From an uncultured Pseudophaeobacter sp. (lineage in GTDB: Bacteria; Pseudomonadota; Alphaproteobacteria; Rhodobacterales; Rhodobacteraceae), in assembly GCA_905479575.1 (NCBI GenBank), contig CAJQNB010000080.1:1-64000 (forward strand): 64,000 bases of DNA. Reading direction: 5' to 3'. How positions within the stretch are numbered: the first letter of the stretch is position 1; every line of letters begins with the position of its first letter. The notes under the pieces are model-generated. The model had not been told where the DNA came from and did no database searches. It saw only the letters and a program-made list of their open reading frames with translations. Positions 62,754-64,000 of this stretch are shown here, piece after piece. The position numbers were made by a program, and so were the translations under genes.

Positions 62754-63655
62754 GCCCGGTTCAGCGCGCCCATGGCGCCATGCTGCTGTTTTCGATCCTG
62801 GTGGCGGGATCGTTTTCTCTGGGGGTTTTGATCGCCAATGATATCGCGCCGATGGCGCTGAATGCGGTGCGTTTTGGCATCGCGGCGGTGGTGATTGGCG
62901 CGGTCGCCGGGCTAAGTGGCAAGCTGCGACGGCATCATTTTCGGGCGCCCTGGCGCTATCTGGTGATGGGGGCGCTGTTTGCCAGCTACTTTGTGCTGAT
63001 GTTTTATGGCTTGCAGACGGCAGATCCGGTCAGCGCCTCGGCGGTCTTTACCCTGACCCCGGTGCTCAGCGGTGTCTTTGGCTATCTGCTGCTGCGCCAG
63101 ATTACCACGCCCCGCATGGCGCTGGCCTTGGGCATCGGCGCGGCGGGGGCGCTTTGGGTGATCTTCCGGGCCGACCTGGCGGCGCTGCGGGCCTTTGATA
63201 TTGGCCGCGGAGAGATGATCTATTTTGTCGGCTGTGTCGCCCATGCGATCTATACGCCGGTGGTGCGTAAGCTGAACCGGGGAGAGCCGGCGATTGCCTT
63301 TACCTTTGGCACCCTGATTGCCGGGGCACTGGTATTGCTGGTCGTTGGCTGGGGGGACATCCGCGCGACCCAGTGGAACGCCCTGCCGATGCTGGTCTGG
63401 GTTGGAATTTTTTATGTGGCGATATTTGCCAGCGCTGTCACCTTTGTGTTGCTGCAGTTTGCCAGCCTTCACCTGCCTGCGGCCAAGGTCATGGCCTATA
63501 CCTATCTGACTCCCAGTTGGGTGATTGTCTGGCAGGTCGCGCTGGGCAACCCGGCCCCAAGCGGGCTGATCCTGGTGGGGATTGCGCTGACGGTAGTGGC
63601 CCTGGTGTTGTTGCTCGAAGATGCGGCCAAGCCCGCGCGCCCTGTCAAAGCCTGA
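62750..63655 (+). CDS. EamA/DMT-family transporter
   Basis: A 301-residue ten-helix membrane protein with two EamA repeats; QTADPVSASAVFTLTPVLSG near 88-107 and AAKVMAYTYLTPSWVIVWQ near 243 are typical. ATGA overlap with the LysR gene suggests co-expression. Confidence 0.9.
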   Translation: MSPVQRAHGAMLLFSILVAGSFSLGVLIANDIAPMALNAVRFGIAAVVIGAVAGLSGKLRRHHFRAPWRYLVMGALFASYFVLMFYGLQTADPVSASAVFTLTPVLSGVFGYLLLRQITTPRMALALGIGAAGALWVIFRADLAALRAFDIGRGEMIYFVGCVAHAIYTPVVRKLNRGEPAIAFTFGTLIAGALVLLVVGWGDIRATQWNALPMLVWVGIFYVAIFASAVTFVLLQFASLHLPAAKVMAYTYLTPSWVIVWQVALGNPAPSGLILVGIALTVVALVLLLEDAAKPARPVKA

Positions 63656-63665
63656 GCAGACTTCC

Positions 63666-64000
63666 TCAGATTTCGCTGTTCTGAATAGCCGGGGCGGGAG
63701 GGGCTGGGGGCTGGTCGTCCAACTCGCTGGCCAGGAAGCGTTCAAACGCGTCCAGGTGCACTGGTTCAAACTGGCCAAACCCCTGCATCCAGACCGAAGC
63801 CGCCCGCATGGCGTCGGGCTGTAGTTTGCACCATTTCACCCGCCCGCGCTTTTCTTGCGAGATCAGACCCGCGCGGGTCAGGATCGTCAGGTGCTTGGAG
63901 ATCGCAGCCAGCGACATGTCAAAAGGTTCGGCGACGTCTGTGACGGCCATGTCGTCTTCCAACAACATAGTCAGGATCGCGCGGCGCGTCCCGTCGGCCA
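63666..64000 (-). CDS. ArsR-family regulator, C-terminal part (runs off the right edge)
   Basis: The frame is open to the window end. The visible 111 residues start within LADGTRRAILTMLLEDDMAV, then VAEPFDMSLAAISKHLTILT, the ArsR DNA-binding helices, and a wing QEKRGRVKWCKL. The start codon lies past 64000. It ends 10 bases from the convergent DMT gene. Confidence 0.9.
   Translation of the reverse strand, partial: ADGTRRAILTMLLEDDMAVTDVAEPFDMSLAAISKHLTILTRAGLISQEKRGRVKWCKLQPDAMRAASVWMQGFGQFEPVHLDAFERFLASELDDQPPAPPAPAIQNSEI

Overview
The window reads as a chromosomal segment of an alphaproteobacterium of the Rhodobacteraceae (Roseobacter group). The basis is high GC, the rpsP-rimM-trmD-rplS translation block, a MipZ-type ParA ATPase, BluB, a DUF2794 protein, a chorismate mutase of the rhodobacterial type, and many ABC and DMT transporters. 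No rRNA, tRNA, CRISPR array or prophage is visible. Family names come from recognition of the translated sequence and not from a search.

Layout. 1-7.6 kb: the start of an S-formylglutathione hydrolase gene (cut by the window edge), an AEC transporter, a TetR regulator, a c'-type cytochrome, an ArsR regulator, and a YqfO/NIF3-like gene split by a 262-bp MITE. These are followed by DUF2794, an NlpC/P60 hydrolase and an M17 aminopeptidase. 7.9-15.2 kb: a small unknown protein, beta-carbonic anhydrase, DUF3095 protein, MFS transporter, asd, a small unknown and a DUF4139/MuiA protein. 15.5-23.8 kb: a livKGFHM-type ABC operon beside an aromatic amino acid decarboxylase, a homoprotocatechuate 2,3-dioxygenase and its HpaR-type regulator. 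23.8-30.4 kb: glycerate 2-kinase, a formylglycine-type phosphonate monoester hydrolase/sulfatase, a DeoR regulator and a Na/Pi cotransporter, then a DMT exporter. 30.5-35.3 kb: a polyamine-type ABC operon whose last permease has an unusual repeat-bearing C-terminal tail. 35.4-46.2 kb: an Asp/Glu racemase-superfamily enzyme and a DMT exporter, then the homogentisate operon (hmgA, fahA, an MBL protein, an FAD hydroxylase, a DUF2783 protein, a VOC protein, maiA). A divergent MarR regulator is coupled to a class III nucleotide cyclase. 46.4-57.2 kb: mipZ, rpmE, rplS, an M20 peptidase, trmD, a phosphotransferase on the other strand, rimM, a 46-residue membrane protein, bluB, rpsP, chorismate mutase, three tandem GNAT acetyltransferases and ffh. 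57.4-64 kb: a membrane protein, an EF-G-like protein with no G domain, a prolyl-tRNA editing protein, an Asp/Glu racemase, an azoreductase with a divergent LysR, a DMT exporter, and an ArsR gene cut by the window edge.

How the genes work together. Two aromatic routes stand out. Homoprotocatechuate cleavage (HpaD under HpaR) lies next to an aromatic decarboxylase and a liv-type importer. The homogentisate route (HmgA, MaiA, FahA) carries an extra FAD hydroxylase plus a small protein, which may convert a hydroxyphenylacetate to homogentisate. The most unusual items are the EF-G-like gene that goes from its P-loop directly into domain II, the MITE whose removal restores a reading frame exactly, the PotC tail with a duplicated 18-residue motif, and a family of multi-hairpin intergenic repeats with three copies here.
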